23,450 nt of DNA from M3007 sp041741155 (GTDB lineage: Bacteria > Bacteroidota > Bacteroidia > Chitinophagales > Saprospiraceae). Numbering within the stretch: the stretch's first letter is position 1; each line of letters opens with the position of its first letter. The position numbers were made by a program, and so were the translations under genes. Where the stretch lies: NCBI GenBank assembly GCA_041741155.1, contig JBGSKO010000070.1:1-23450 (forward strand), in the 5' to 3' direction. Under the pieces are notes generated by a model. It saw only the letters and a program-made list of their open reading frames with translations, did not search any database and was not told the DNA's origin. This document shows, piece by piece, positions 1 through 9,349 of this stretch.

Positions 1-660
1 GGTTTCGTAGTTTCCAAAAACAAGCGCCGAGTCGCCCGTGCAGATTTCCCGGAGTTCCGTTGTTTGAAAAACAGGCAACACCGCCAACTCGATCCGGTGC
101 ATCGAATCGCAGCCGTTTGCTGCCTGAAACGTGCTGCTGTACAGCCCGGTTGCGGTTTCGTAGTTTCCAAAAACAAGCGCCGAGTCGCCCGTACAGATTT
201 CTTGGAGTTCCGTTGTCTGGAAAACAGGTAAAACCGCCAACTCGACCTGGTGCATCGAATCACACCCGTTTGCTGCCTGAAACGTGCTGCTGTACAGCCC
301 GGCAGCGGTTTCGTAGTTTCCAAAGACCAATGCCGAGTCGCCCGTGCAGATTTCCCGGAGTTCCGTTGTTTGAAAAACAGGCAACACCGCCAACTCGATC
401 CGGTGCATCGAATCGCAGCCGTTTACAGCCTGAAAGGTGCGGCTGAACAGCCCGGCAGTGGTTTCGTAGTTTCCAAAGACCAATGCCGAGTCGCCCGTGC
501 AGATTTCCCGGAGTTCCGTTGTTTGAAAAACAGGCAACACCGCCAACTCGATCCGGTGCACCGAGTCGCAACCGTTTGTTGCCTGAAAGGTGCGGCTGTA
601 CAGCCCGGCAGCGGTTTCATAGTTTCCAAAAACAAGCAACGAATCGCCCGCGCAGATTTC
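1..660. repeat. 153-bp in-frame tandem repeats in the M43 protease gene
   Basis: Units begin at 1, 154, 307, 460 and 613, a constant 153-bp period (51 codons); the last is partial, matching to about 660. Units at 307 and 460 are identical over their first 101 bp. The encoded unit carries two cysteines, in EICTGDSALVFGNYET and in NGCDSMH. The array continues beyond the left edge. This looks like a repetitive extracellular stalk or adhesive region that has recently expanded or been homogenised. Confidence 0.96.
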
Positions 661-3600
661 CACCGTTTCCACGACGTTTTGTGGCAAGTTGACTTGAATA
701 AAAACCGTATCAAAGCTAAAACAACCCAACGGGCTTTTTACCTGAACCGTGTAGGTTCGACTTTGGTTGGGTTGCGCAACCGGATCCGGGCAATCGGCGC
801 AGGACAAATCAGTGGCCGGAAACCAGGTGTAATTTTCAAAACCAGGTGTTGCCTGCAGCTGGATTGCCGAATCCTGGCAGATTTTTCGATCCGGCCCCAG
901 GTTTACGATTCCGGCAGAATTAACCGAAACTACTACGGTATCGCGGATGACAAGTCCGCAGAGATCCGTCACCTCCACCCAATAGGTACCCGGTTCGTAT
1001 ACCGTGATGGTGGAGTCTGTTGAAAGTGTTGACCAGCGGTAATTTTGAAAGCCGCTGCCAACAGAGAATGTCCATACCCCTTTTTCGCACACGACCACAT
1101 CCGGACCGAGACTGGGTTTGGCAAGCGCCGGTGGCAGTTCAAAATCGGTCATATTGTTGGTGAAATCACATTCTGCAAAACCGGTGAGCGGGAAGTCGGT
1201 GGACAAGTTGAACGGCGGCGGTTTGCTGCCGTTATCATTCACAACTGCGTAGATTTTTTGTCCCAGTTGTTTTGGCAGCAAAACAACCAGGTTAACGCAG
1301 CTATCTACTGCCAGTTCATCGGATAAAGCTACCTGAGCAGGCAAAAGCGTGGCGGCAGTTGTGGTCGGATCGCCCCGGTAAAAACGGATCGGGGTTCCAG
1401 CCGGCAATGCGCCGCTGCCCACGTTGCACGCGCGCAGCCGGACTTCCACAAAGTTGCCGGCACATCGAGCCTGGAGGACATCCAGTGTGGCATCCGGTAA
1501 GTACACATAGCCGTTGTAAAATGCCGGAACCGGCTTTTGGCCGAGTACAATATTGAGCGGCCGATAACCGCTACCGGCGGGCATTTCCAGGTAATTTTTT
1601 TGCAGCACCGCAGGAATAGTCAGGTCGTCGTTGATGAGGTGGGGAGCATAGATAAACTGGTTCCAAAGCCGGCGTGTCGGTTTCCAGGGACCGCTTTTGG
1701 TCAAGTCGGCGCCAACAACGATGAGTTGACCATCAGCATAAGGATCCAAAGATTGCGGCAGGCTTCCGCCGGTAAACACAATCTCCGCCTGACCGTCGCT
1801 ATCTACGTCGGCAATGACGGGATACTCTTCGTGTGTTCCACTTTTGCCGGGAATTTTAAACCAGGACCGATCCGGGTTGACTCCGGCAGGAAACGGCGCA
1901 TTGCCACCGTACAGCACATGGAGCGATTCCTGATCCCGAAAAACAAGCTCGGGCTGACCGTTTCCATCGAAGTCGAAGGTGCTGACAGGATTAGAAAAAT
2001 TATAGGGATCATTCACTGACACCGACCACCAGAAAGGATTAGCCGGGTCCATTTCAGCAGCATTCAGGTTCAGGCAATACAACCGGTAGGGCGCGCTAAA
2101 AAAGATTTCCGGGAGATTTTTTGAAGCGCCCTTTTGGGTATCGTCGAAAACTTCTGCGACCGATGGCAAGCCAAGAGCGCCCAAAGGGCCGAAGTCCGGA
2201 TAGGCTATCTGTTTAATAAATTTTTGCGCATTCCAAACGTACAAGTAAGACTTTGCCCCTCCTCCTGATGGCTGGGCGCGTACAACGACATCGGGCACGC
2301 CGTCCAAATCCATATCGGCAACCACGGCAGGGCCGTCGGCATAAACACCACCGCCAGGTACGGCGTCCACTGTTCTTCGGGCTATGATCGCGCGGGGATC
2401 GCCATCTTGAGCCGTGTTATCCAGATCAACACTGAAAATCGTGGTGCCTGTAACCAATTCCAGCCCGGCACAGTCCGGATTGCCGTTGCAGTCTTCCACA
2501 CTGAGCATATCGGCAGCAAAGGAATGGTAGAAATTCTGCGCAGGCGGAACCGCCGGCTTTACATTAATTAGTTGTGGCTGCCCCAAGGGGCTGTATTCCA
2601 GCACAAACACCTCATGTCCAACGATAATTTCGGAAAGTCCATCACCATTGAAATCAGCCAGCGTTATTTGGGGGGTGTTTGACTGGACCGTGTAGCCCTG
2701 AAGCATAGTCGTCATAACCGGATTGACTTGCGGATTATAGTTGGAGTAAACGCGCAAATTTTTGTTGTTAAATACCACGACCAGTTCCGGAACGCCATTA
2801 CCATCCAAATCACCCACAGCCATTGAAACAGGGCTGGTGAAAACAGTGCCCGTCATATTCAGCTGAGCCGGGTTGGCGGCATTACTGCCATCCCCGGTAT
2901 ATATCCGTATATGCCTGGGCATATTAATATCCGGGTCGTATGTAATAGCCAGAATCTCCGGAATGTTGTCCTGCTGCGGATTGAGGTTTGCCACTATAGT
3001 CTGTCGGTACGGCTCAATGCCGTTCCCTGCAGATTTCCACTCCACACGTCCACTGATTTTTGGGATTACCGGCGGTAACGGGATGGCGCAGTCTGGCAGT
3101 CCACCGTTGCAGGGGCAGTCCACAACATCGGCACAGTCCGTCAGTCCGTCGCCGTCGTCGTCCAGGTTGTTGTTACAGATTTCGGGGCAAAGTGCCGACG
3201 AACAAAGGGTTTCGAGGGTTTGTGGCAGCGGTTGCATGAATGCGAAACGGTCCGTAACCATCAACTGTGGCGAGGCGATCGGCTGTGGCGTGTAGGATTG
3301 AACGGACCAGGTGGGCGTCGCCACCGAAATCGGGAGGGAGTCCGAAATACACTCTGCCAGTGGAGACGCGATCAACGGGCTTTTTAATAAATACAATTCG
3401 TCATTGACAAATACCCGCGAACCAAAAGCGAACAAGTGGTCGTCTTGCGCCACCATATCGAAACCATTGAAACCCGCCGGATTCACCAGGTTTTTTTTCC
3501 AGACTATGTTGCCGTCAAAATCTGTTTTGATAAAATAGGTGCTTCCATAAATTCCAAAACCAAGGAGATAGCCATCCTCCAGCACTTCGATATTCACCCT

Positions 3601-5925
3601 GTCGGTATGGCTATGGTAGTCAATAATTAAGCCGCTGTAAAAAACCCGGGCGGCCACAGGTTGCCCGTTGAGGTCCGTTTTCAGAAAAAAAGCATACGCA
3701 TTATTGGCTCCTGTCAGCACCAAATGGTTCTTGTCCTGTTTAATTTCACTCCAGGTAAAAGCGCCGGCACCGCCAAACAGTCCGATTGCAGCAAAGTCGT
3801 ACTGCTTGCTCCAAAGAACCTGTCCGGTGGCATCGAATTTTGCCAGAAACGGGCTACCGGTATTGCCTCCAAGACTCCCGGTTCCGGCGCCGAAAAACGC
3901 ATCGCCTACCCACAAGCCCGAGCGCACCAGTGGCACTTCTCCCCCGGAAAAATTTTTCTGGGAGATGATGTTTCCGTTCCCGGGATTGATGTCCAGCACC
4001 ACAACCTGTGTGTGGTTCATAGATTTACCAAATACCTGATAGTGCTGGTTTACAGGGTTTTCTGTAATCGTCCACAGGTACAACGGGCTGAAACTGTCAA
4101 TTTTTTTGTACCACACCACTTGCCCCGTCGTGTAATTTACCTTGGCTAGGTAGCAAACCTCCCCTCCCGTCAGAAACGAGGTAAGCAGCAGCGCATGCCC
4201 GTCGGAAGTGATGTGCACATCGCTGATGGCTTGTCCGTCATCGGGTATGATCTCCCGGTGGTAAACCAGATCGCCCTGTTGTGTGTACCGGAGCAATCCA
4301 TAGCGCTTGGATGGCAGGGAAGCTACCGCCAGCAAGCCGCCACCGGGAAGGGGTTTCAATTGCGTTCCGTACAGGTGTATATTGTGCCCATAGTCTATCT
4401 TTTTCACGAAAGAATAGAGGCACCCGGAGGAATCGGTTACTTCAAACGACAGGCAGGACACATCGGGACAATATGCGCCGGCGGCAGTCAAACAAACCGC
4501 GTGCACCCCCGGAGCAGAAAAGGATTCCGACCAAACGGGCGCATCGCCCGCCGGGTTTCCGTCGAGTGTCCAGGCCAAATTCGCCATATTGCCGGTAGTT
4601 GTGCTGGTAAATGTTACGGTGTTCCCCACCTGCACGACCGGCGGAAAAATCTCGAAGCTCGCCTGTACGTCGCATACTACCCAAAACGTATCGGAAACGG
4701 TCGCCAGGCAATTGGCATCTGCCCCCCCAACGTCCAGCGTCACGATGTGTTGGCCCAGCGTGCTAAACGAAATGGACGCGTTCGGCCCGGTAGCAAATAC
4801 GCCGGCGTCGGTTTTCCACGTGTAGGTTTGCGCGGTTGGGTCACTGGCTGTAAACTGGACGGCAACGCCAACCGGTACCGTAGCGCCCGCCGAAGCCGTG
4901 AACGCCGCCGATACCGGTTGGGTACACGGATCCAGACAGCCCTTTGAGGCGAGTAAACTTGCCCGTGCTTCGGTCATAAAAAACGCCATCCGGTCGCGTT
5001 GCCCGGCAGTAAATGCATTGTAGCAGGCGAGCGTGGCGTAGTCCATGTAGTTGATGGTCATGTCTTCCTGATCCGTGGAGAAACCGGATTGAGTATCCGT
5101 GGAACAGGTATTTGCCGGCGTGCCACAGGGTAGCCACGCGGTGGATTGGTCGGGCGGGGTGTCACACACCTGATCGCCGTCCTTGGCGCAATCGCTGTTG
5201 GTACACCCTCCTTCAAACGTATGGTACAAGCCGAAGTAGTGCCCGACTTCGTGGGTAAGCACACAGTTGTCCGCTTCGTTTTCACCAAAAAACTCCGCTT
5301 CCATGACAATGCCATCAATATCCGTTCCGTGGGAGGCGGGGAAATACGCATAACCCGCTACCCCGGGGCCACTGCTTTGACTGGTAACTGCCCGCACGAG
5401 CCAGATATTCAGGTAGTGCTGTGGATTCCAGCGGCTCAGGTTTTTGACCGCCAGATCCTGGGTTTCCATGGTCATGTTGGTCAGCGGCGATATTCGTCGG
5501 ATGATTCCGTTGGTTGCTTCTCCATCCGGGGTTTGGCGGGCAAGGCAGAATTGGAAGGGCGTTGACACCCCATTTCCCTGGTCGTAGTACCCGGAGTTGG
5601 CGAAAGCCGCGTTCAGCAATTCAATACCCTTGCTCACCTGAGCATCGCTGATGTTTTCCGCACCGTTCAGGTGGATGATGTGTACGATCACCGGTATCGT
5701 GTAGATCGCCGGCAGTCCTTTGGCCGCTGCATATCCGGAAGGTTGCGCCAGTTGTTCGTATCGTTCCCGCTCGAGGGTTTCCTGCAAAACCCGAACGGCG
5801 GGATCGTTGCCAAAAAGGCGTTCGCGCATGGAATCAGAGCCACAAGAAAAGGGTTGGCCGGCTGCCGATAAAATGGATAGTGCAACACAGCAAAAGGAAA
5901 GGCTGTAGCGGAAAAATTGGTTCAT
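1..5925 (-). CDS. Secreted modular M43-family metalloprotease, C-terminus beyond window
   Basis: This frame stays open for 1975 codons from the ATG at 5925 to the left edge; I checked the frame at several points and saw no frameshift. Residues 1-23 look like a signal peptide. Residues about 75-325 are an M43 (pappalysin/cytophagalysin-type) zinc protease: HEVGHYFGLYH at 225-235 gives ligands H225, H229, H235 and catalytic E226, and NYMDY carries the Met-turn M294. Next come two PKD-like domains (about 330-490), a region with propeller-like repeats (490-880), an Asp-rich calcium-type loop (NNNLDDDGDGLTDC, near 918), FG-GAP/VCBS-type motifs (near 1036, 1086, 1203, 1316, 1370), two Ig/PKD-like domains (about 1610-1745) and 51-residue tandem repeats to the edge. 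By family precedent it is exported, probably by type IX secretion, but the C-terminal sorting domain would lie outside the window. The substrate is unknown. It lies 113 bp downstream of ccmF and has no clear promoter box of its own. Confidence 0.93.
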   Translation of the reverse strand, partial: MNQFFRYSLSFCCVALSILSAAGQPFSCGSDSMRERLFGNDPAVRVLQETLERERYEQLAQPSGYAAAKGLPAIYTIPVIVHIIHLNGAENISDAQVSKGIELLNAAFANSGYYDQGNGVSTPFQFCLARQTPDGEATNGIIRRISPLTNMTMETQDLAVKNLSRWNPQHYLNIWLVRAVTSQSSGPGVAGYAYFPASHGTDIDGIVMEAEFFGENEADNCVLTHEVGHYFGLYHTFEGGCTNSDCAKDGDQVCDTPPDQSTAWLPCGTPANTCSTDTQSGFSTDQEDMTINYMDYATLACYNAFTAGQRDRMAFFMTEARASLLASKGCLDPCTQPVSAAFTASAGATVPVGVAVQFTASDPTAQTYTWKTDAGVFATGPNASISFSTLGQHIVTLDVGGADANCLATVSDTFWVVCDVQASFEIFPPVVQVGNTVTFTSTTTGNMANLAWTLDGNPAGDAPVWSESFSAPGVHAVCLTAAGAYCPDVSCLSFEVTDSSGCLYSFVKKIDYGHNIHLYGTQLKPLPGGGLLAVASLPSKRYGLLRYTQQGDLVYHREIIPDDGQAISDVHITSDGHALLLTSFLTGGEVCYLAKVNYTTGQVVWYKKIDSFSPLYLWTITENPVNQHYQVFGKSMNHTQVVVLDINPGNGNIISQKNFSGGEVPLVRSGLWVGDAFFGAGTGSLGGNTGSPFLAKFDATGQVLWSKQYDFAAIGLFGGAGAFTWSEIKQDKNHLVLTGANNAYAFFLKTDLNGQPVAARVFYSGLIIDYHSHTDRVNIEVLEDGYLLGFGIYGSTYFIKTDFDGNIVWKKNLVNPAGFNGFDMVAQDDHLFAFGSRVFVNDELYLLKSPLIASPLAECISDSLPISVATPTWSVQSYTPQPIASPQLMVTDRFAFMQPLPQTLETLCSSALCPEICNNNLDDDGDGLTDCADVVDCPCNGGLPDCAIPLPPVIPKISGRVEWKSAGNGIEPYRQTIVANLNPQQDNIPEILAITYDPDINMPRHIRIYTGDGSNAANPAQLNMTGTVFTSPVSMAVGDLDGNGVPELVVVFNNKNLRVYSNYNPQVNPVMTTMLQGYTVQSNTPQITLADFNGDGLSEIIVGHEVFVLEYSPLGQPQLINVKPAVPPAQNFYHSFAADMLSVEDCNGNPDCAGLELVTGTTIFSVDLDNTAQDGDPRAIIARRTVDAVPGGGVYADGPAVVADMDLDGVPDVVVRAQPSGGGAKSYLYVWNAQKFIKQIAYPDFGPLGALGLPSVAEVFDDTQKGASKNLPEIFFSAPYRLYCLNLNAAEMDPANPFWWSVSVNDPYNFSNPVSTFDFDGNGQPELVFRDQESLHVLYGGNAPFPAGVNPDRSWFKIPGKSGTHEEYPVIADVDSDGQAEIVFTGGSLPQSLDPYADGQLIVVGADLTKSGPWKPTRRLWNQFIYAPHLINDDLTIPAVLQKNYLEMPAGSGYRPLNIVLGQKPVPAFYNGYVYLPDATLDVLQARCAGNFVEVRLRACNVGSGALPAGTPIRFYRGDPTTTAATLLPAQVALSDELAVDSCVNLVVLLPKQLGQKIYAVVNDNGSKPPPFNLSTDFPLTGFAECDFTNNMTDFELPPALAKPSLGPDVVVCEKGVWTFSVGSGFQNYRWSTLSTDSTITVYEPGTYWVEVTDLCGLVIRDTVVVSVNSAGIVNLGPDRKICQDSAIQLQATPGFENYTWFPATDLSCADCPDPVAQPNQSRTYTVQVKSPLGCFSFDTVFIQVNLPQNVVETVEICAGDSLLVFGNYETAAGLYSRTFQATNGCDSVHRIELAVLPVFQTTELREICTGDSALVFGNYETTAGLFSRTFQAVNGCDSMHRIELAVLPVFQTTELREICTGDSALVFGNYETAAGLYSSTFQAANGCDSMHQVELAVLPVFQTTELQEICTGDSALVFGNYETATGLYSSTFQAANGCDSMHRIELAVLPVFQTTELREICTGDSALVFGNYET

Positions 5926-5973
5926 GCACGCAGTTTTCTGACAGATACGGAGGTCCCTCCTTTTGCTGTCTTT

Positions 5974-5997
5974 TGTTGCAGTTTTTTGCCTGCAACA
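5974..5997. other. Inverted repeat between ccmF and the M43 gene
   Basis: An 8-bp perfect stem (TGTTGCAG / CTGCAACA) surrounds an 8-nt T-rich loop in the 113-bp gap 5926-6038. No T-run follows the stem on either strand, so it is not a standard intrinsic terminator. It could stabilise the 3' end of the ccmEF message or act as a processing site. The rest of the gap shows only a poor promoter-like match (TATCTGTC) before the M43 gene. Confidence 0.4.
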
Positions 5998-6038
5998 GAA
6001 ATCCCGTTCTCCCCTATCTGCCTCCCGGCGACCAAACT

Positions 6039-8855
6039 TTAAACCCGCTCTTGACCCTTTTCCACCCGCAACCGGCGCCACATACTTAACCCCAACCCGA
6101 ACAGCATCAGCAATGAGCCGAGCCAAACAAAATTGATACCGGGGAAAACAATGGCCTCCAGCACGATATAATCCGAGCGGGGTGCGTTTTCCGCGACTTC
6201 GATCGGGATGCGGCGTTGTTCTTCAGAAGCCTGCGCAACGCCGATGGTCATGGTCGCCGTTTGCGGCTCAATATTCTCGAAACGGAAGTGCAATCCCAGT
6301 GCCGGCGCCTCGTCCTTGAGGCTGAACGGGCGGCTGTCGCGGATCAGATATACCGGATTCGCCGTGCCCGTACGGCCATCGGGAGCCGTGATCCGCAGAC
6401 TGGCGGCCACCGCGATATCGCCGGTTTCGGGGGCGTACGCGGGGTGATCCACCTCGCGGTCCAACTTGACCAACTGAATCGAATAGCCGTTATAATCCAT
6501 AGTTCCCCCTTCTTTCATGGGGAAATTCTGGTATTGCAGCTCCTCTTCCATGTTCAGCCACTGGCCCATGGACGCCTCGGTGAGCCGCACGCGCAGTTGC
6601 AACTGACCCACATTGGCGGGCAGGGTAAATCCACCCTGGCGCGGACGCAGGTACAGCATGGGTTCGGCAGCGAAGCCCGTGCTGTCGTCAAGGTTGTAGG
6701 CGCGCATTTTGAGGCCGAAAGCGATGTCGCCCTTTTCGGGTTTGTAGTCCGGGTGTACGGGCTGTTTGGTGTAGCCCTCCAGCACAAAGAAGTGTTTTTT
6801 GGTAAAAACAGTATCCCCCACAACGGCCTCGTACGGGTCGAAGCGCAGGCTGTCTTCCTGCTGACGGGCAAACTCTCGGTCGAGTTCAGCCTTTGGCAAC
6901 GAGGAGACGTGGGTAAAAATATCGTGTGTCAGGTAGTGTTTGGTAGACGGGTTGGAGGCTACGATGTTGGCAAACTGCCGGTCGTACATCACGTTGGGGT
7001 GCAGCGTAAAGTCCTCGCCGGTATAGCCGCCTTTGCCGTCCTGTTTTTTGAACTGCACCGCGAACGTGCGGGTTTGGCGCACCACGGTATCCCGCAAATA
7101 AGTCGCCTCAAAGCCGCGCATGGGCATAGGCGCCTCTTTGAGCAGGAGGATGTTTTTATTCAGATCATCGCCGCCCATCCCTTCGATGAGGCCGTCCATA
7201 GCGAAGGCGTTGGTGGAAATCCACTCTTTGTTCAGGCCGGTTCCAAGGATGCCAAGTACCAGTATTCCAAAGCCGATGTGCGACAACGCCGAGCCGGCCT
7301 GTTTCAGGTTGCCCTTGATAAACGAGATGATATAATCTACGTTGGCAGCCAGACCAAACATCCCCGCAAAAAGCAGGGTGTAATACTGCCATGCGCTGAC
7401 GTTGAGCCACATCGCATTCAGCACGGTAAGAACTGCCGCCGCGAGGGCCGCGATGGCCACGTGGCGGAAAAATTTTTTCATCCAAACTGCTGTGTTGCGT
7501 TCACCATAGCGCAGCCACTGGGCTGTACCTGTCAGCAGGGCGATAAACACCGCAATCCAGAGTTGGTAACGGTTGTGGTGCGCCACAGGATCTTTCAGCG
7601 CCGCGCCTACATAGTCCGGGTCGAACGCCTGCATGATTTTGTTCCAAACCGGCAGCGAGGTAGCGCCGGTAATCAGCACAGCAGAGAAAAAGAGTACCAG
7701 CGCCCCGATAAACATCCAGAACTCGCGGGAGGCCGAGCTTTCTTCTGTTTCAATGTTCGGAACATCCTTGCGCCGGGCCAGCCACAGCCACGCGCCAAGT
7801 ACGCTAAACACTCCGATGAAAAGTACCAATTGAAATCCCAACCCCATCTCCGTGAATGCATGCGCCGACGTATCGCCGAGGATACCGCTGCGGGTGAGGT
7901 AGGTGGAATACAGAATGAGCACGAAGGACAGCAGGTAAAAGGCGTAGGTGCTGCGGATGGAGTAGCCGGTATTGCGGGCCACGAGGTTGGTGTGGATGCC
8001 CGCCACCAACACAATCCAAGGCACCAGCGAGGTGTTTTCGACCGGATCCCACGCCCAGTAGCCGCCAAACGACAGTGCTTCGTAGGCCCATGCACCGCCC
8101 ATGAGGATACCGAGGCCGAGAATAGCGCCGGAAAACAGTGCCCAGGGCAGGACCGGTTTCAGCCAGTCTTTGTGCTCGCGTGTCCACAGCCCTGCAATGG
8201 CATAGGCGAACGGGACGATCGTGGACGCGAAGCCAAGGAACAACGTGGGCGGGTGGATGGTCATCCAGTAGTTTTGGAGCAGCGGGTTCAGGCCGTTGCC
8301 TTTGATCTGCGCGAGGTAGTCCGCTTGCGCGAAAATCGGCGCATCCATCGTTTGGCGCAGCAGATCGAACGGACTGGCTCCCAGGCGGTAATCGCCGAAG
8401 TACAATCCGAGAATCATGGACGAGATGAACACTTCAGCCAGGGCTACCACCGCCAAAACGGGGGTTTCCCATTTGCCGGCGCGCAGCATGAGCACTACAC
8501 CCAAAATGATGTGCCAAAAACTCCAGAGCAGGAAACTACCCTGCTGCTCTTTCCAGAATGCCGAGAACGTATATTCAAACGGAAGGTCGTCCGACACGTT
8601 TGCCCAGGCGTACTGGTACTCGTAGTATTTTTTTACCAGGATATAAAAAAGGGCGCCAATGACGCCCAGTGTGGCCAAACCGTGCAACAGGAACGCGAAG
8701 CGCCCCAGTTTGCGCCACCCCTCGAAGGAGGCCGTTTCGCGTTGGCGCGTAGCCAGGAAGTAGGCCACTGCGGCCAGGAGCGCAGCCACGAAGGCCAATA
8801 CTACGCACAAGTGCCCCAGTTGTCCGGGCAAAAGATGTTCACCGATGTAATTCAT
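6039..8855 (-). CDS. ccmF: Cytochrome c heme lyase subunit CcmF (CcsA-type)
   Basis: This 938-residue inner-membrane protein transfers heme to apocytochrome c on the periplasmic side. The tryptophan-rich heme-handling motif GGYWAWDPVENTSLVPW is at 264-280. HPP in NYWMTIHPPTLFLGF (H201), H288 after the WWD motif, H332 following TRSG, and H526 in a later TM segment fit the four conserved CcmF histidines. About a dozen hydrophobic segments fill the first 540 residues. A large soluble domain follows (about 541-900), then a last TM near 905-925 and a basic tail. At 938 aa it is much longer than proteobacterial CcmF (about 650), mainly because of that soluble domain. The ATG at 8855 begins 9 bp after the ccmE stop, so the two are very likely co-transcribed. 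No other ccm genes are in the window. Confidence 0.95.
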   Translation of the reverse strand: MNYIGEHLLPGQLGHLCVVLAFVAALLAAVAYFLATRQRETASFEGWRKLGRFAFLLHGLATLGVIGALFYILVKKYYEYQYAWANVSDDLPFEYTFSAFWKEQQGSFLLWSFWHIILGVVLMLRAGKWETPVLAVVALAEVFISSMILGLYFGDYRLGASPFDLLRQTMDAPIFAQADYLAQIKGNGLNPLLQNYWMTIHPPTLFLGFASTIVPFAYAIAGLWTREHKDWLKPVLPWALFSGAILGLGILMGGAWAYEALSFGGYWAWDPVENTSLVPWIVLVAGIHTNLVARNTGYSIRSTYAFYLLSFVLILYSTYLTRSGILGDTSAHAFTEMGLGFQLVLFIGVFSVLGAWLWLARRKDVPNIETEESSASREFWMFIGALVLFFSAVLITGATSLPVWNKIMQAFDPDYVGAALKDPVAHHNRYQLWIAVFIALLTGTAQWLRYGERNTAVWMKKFFRHVAIAALAAAVLTVLNAMWLNVSAWQYYTLLFAGMFGLAANVDYIISFIKGNLKQAGSALSHIGFGILVLGILGTGLNKEWISTNAFAMDGLIEGMGGDDLNKNILLLKEAPMPMRGFEATYLRDTVVRQTRTFAVQFKKQDGKGGYTGEDFTLHPNVMYDRQFANIVASNPSTKHYLTHDIFTHVSSLPKAELDREFARQQEDSLRFDPYEAVVGDTVFTKKHFFVLEGYTKQPVHPDYKPEKGDIAFGLKMRAYNLDDSTGFAAEPMLYLRPRQGGFTLPANVGQLQLRVRLTEASMGQWLNMEEELQYQNFPMKEGGTMDYNGYSIQLVKLDREVDHPAYAPETGDIAVAASLRITAPDGRTGTANPVYLIRDSRPFSLKDEAPALGLHFRFENIEPQTATMTIGVAQASEEQRRIPIEVAENAPRSDYIVLEAIVFPGINFVWLGSLLMLFGLGLSMWRRLRVEKGQERV

Positions 8856-8864
8856 GTTTTTGGA

Positions 8865-9260
8865 TTATTCTTTTTCCGATCGGACATACACCTCTTCGTC
8901 TTTGTACTTGGAGGGACATTTGAGCAGCATATCGGCTGCCTCGAAGGTTTCACCGTTCATTTGACCGGTGAGTACAATTTGCTCGGAGCGTTCAAAGTCC
9001 TGCGGCTTCCCGGCGCGCAGTACCACGCGGCGCACGTCACCGGCATCATCGCGCAGGTAAAAAGCGAGGTAGTTGGGGTCTTTCTCCGGGTTATATTCCA
9101 CCGGTTTGTCCTGCACGAGTTGGCCGACCAGTTTCACCCGGTCGCCTTTTTCGGAGGCCTGTTCGAAGTTGGCGTAGGTCGTCACGTCCGAGCTGGCGGA
9201 GATGAGGATGGCGATAGCCACCGCCACGACGGCTATTGCGATGAGGTGGGAACGTTTCAT
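8865..9260 (-). CDS. ccmE: Cytochrome c maturation heme chaperone CcmE, CxxxY type
   Basis: This 131-residue protein has an N-terminal membrane anchor (residues 5-22) and a small OB-fold-like periplasmic domain. CcmE binds heme covalently and passes it to CcmF. The usual HxxxY heme site is here CPSKY: C115 takes the place of histidine and Y119 is kept. The CxxxY form is known in some bacteria and archaea, so this is a recognised variant and not damage. The short charged C-terminus is typical. The ATG at 9260 is preceded by a promoter-like box (9278-9285), and ccmF follows after 9 bp. This is the first gene of the ccmE-ccmF pair. Confidence 0.94.
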   Translation of the reverse strand: MKRSHLIAIAVVAVAIAILISASSDVTTYANFEQASEKGDRVKLVGQLVQDKPVEYNPEKDPNYLAFYLRDDAGDVRRVVLRAGKPQDFERSEQIVLTGQMNGETFEAADMLLKCPSKYKDEEVYVRSEKE

Positions 9261-9277
9261 GTGTATTTGCTTTGGCG

Positions 9278-9285
9278 CAAAAGTA
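9278..9285 (-). promoter_or_regulatory. Bacteroidota -7 box upstream of ccmE
   Basis: The minus strand reads TACTTTTG, an exact match to the TAnnTTTG consensus of Bacteroidota sigma factor promoters, 17 nt before the ccmE ATG. No TTG was found at the expected -33 distance, so the call rests on the -7 box and its position. Confidence 0.5.
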
Positions 9286-9349
9286 CGGAGATGTACGGGT
9301 GTGCGGGAATGATTTTTGCTAGTCGTTACTATTTAGAATTTGACATCCC

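Noticed and set aside
1..660. CRISPR array
   Set aside because: The whole 153-bp unit is conserved with no variable spacers, and it is in frame within a coding sequence.
250..1023. Plus-strand frame with internal repeats over the left-edge repeat array
   Set aside because: The repeats arise from the 153-bp units of the minus-strand M43 gene, whose frame is open across the whole region and fits known domain types.
1..5925. Region as non-coding or pseudogene because no complete frame with a stop is present
   Set aside because: The frame is continuous for 1975 codons with a signal peptide, intact zinc site and Met-turn; it is merely cut by the window edge.
5974..5997. Intrinsic terminator after ccmF
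   Set aside because: The stem is good, but there is no T-run after it on either strand.
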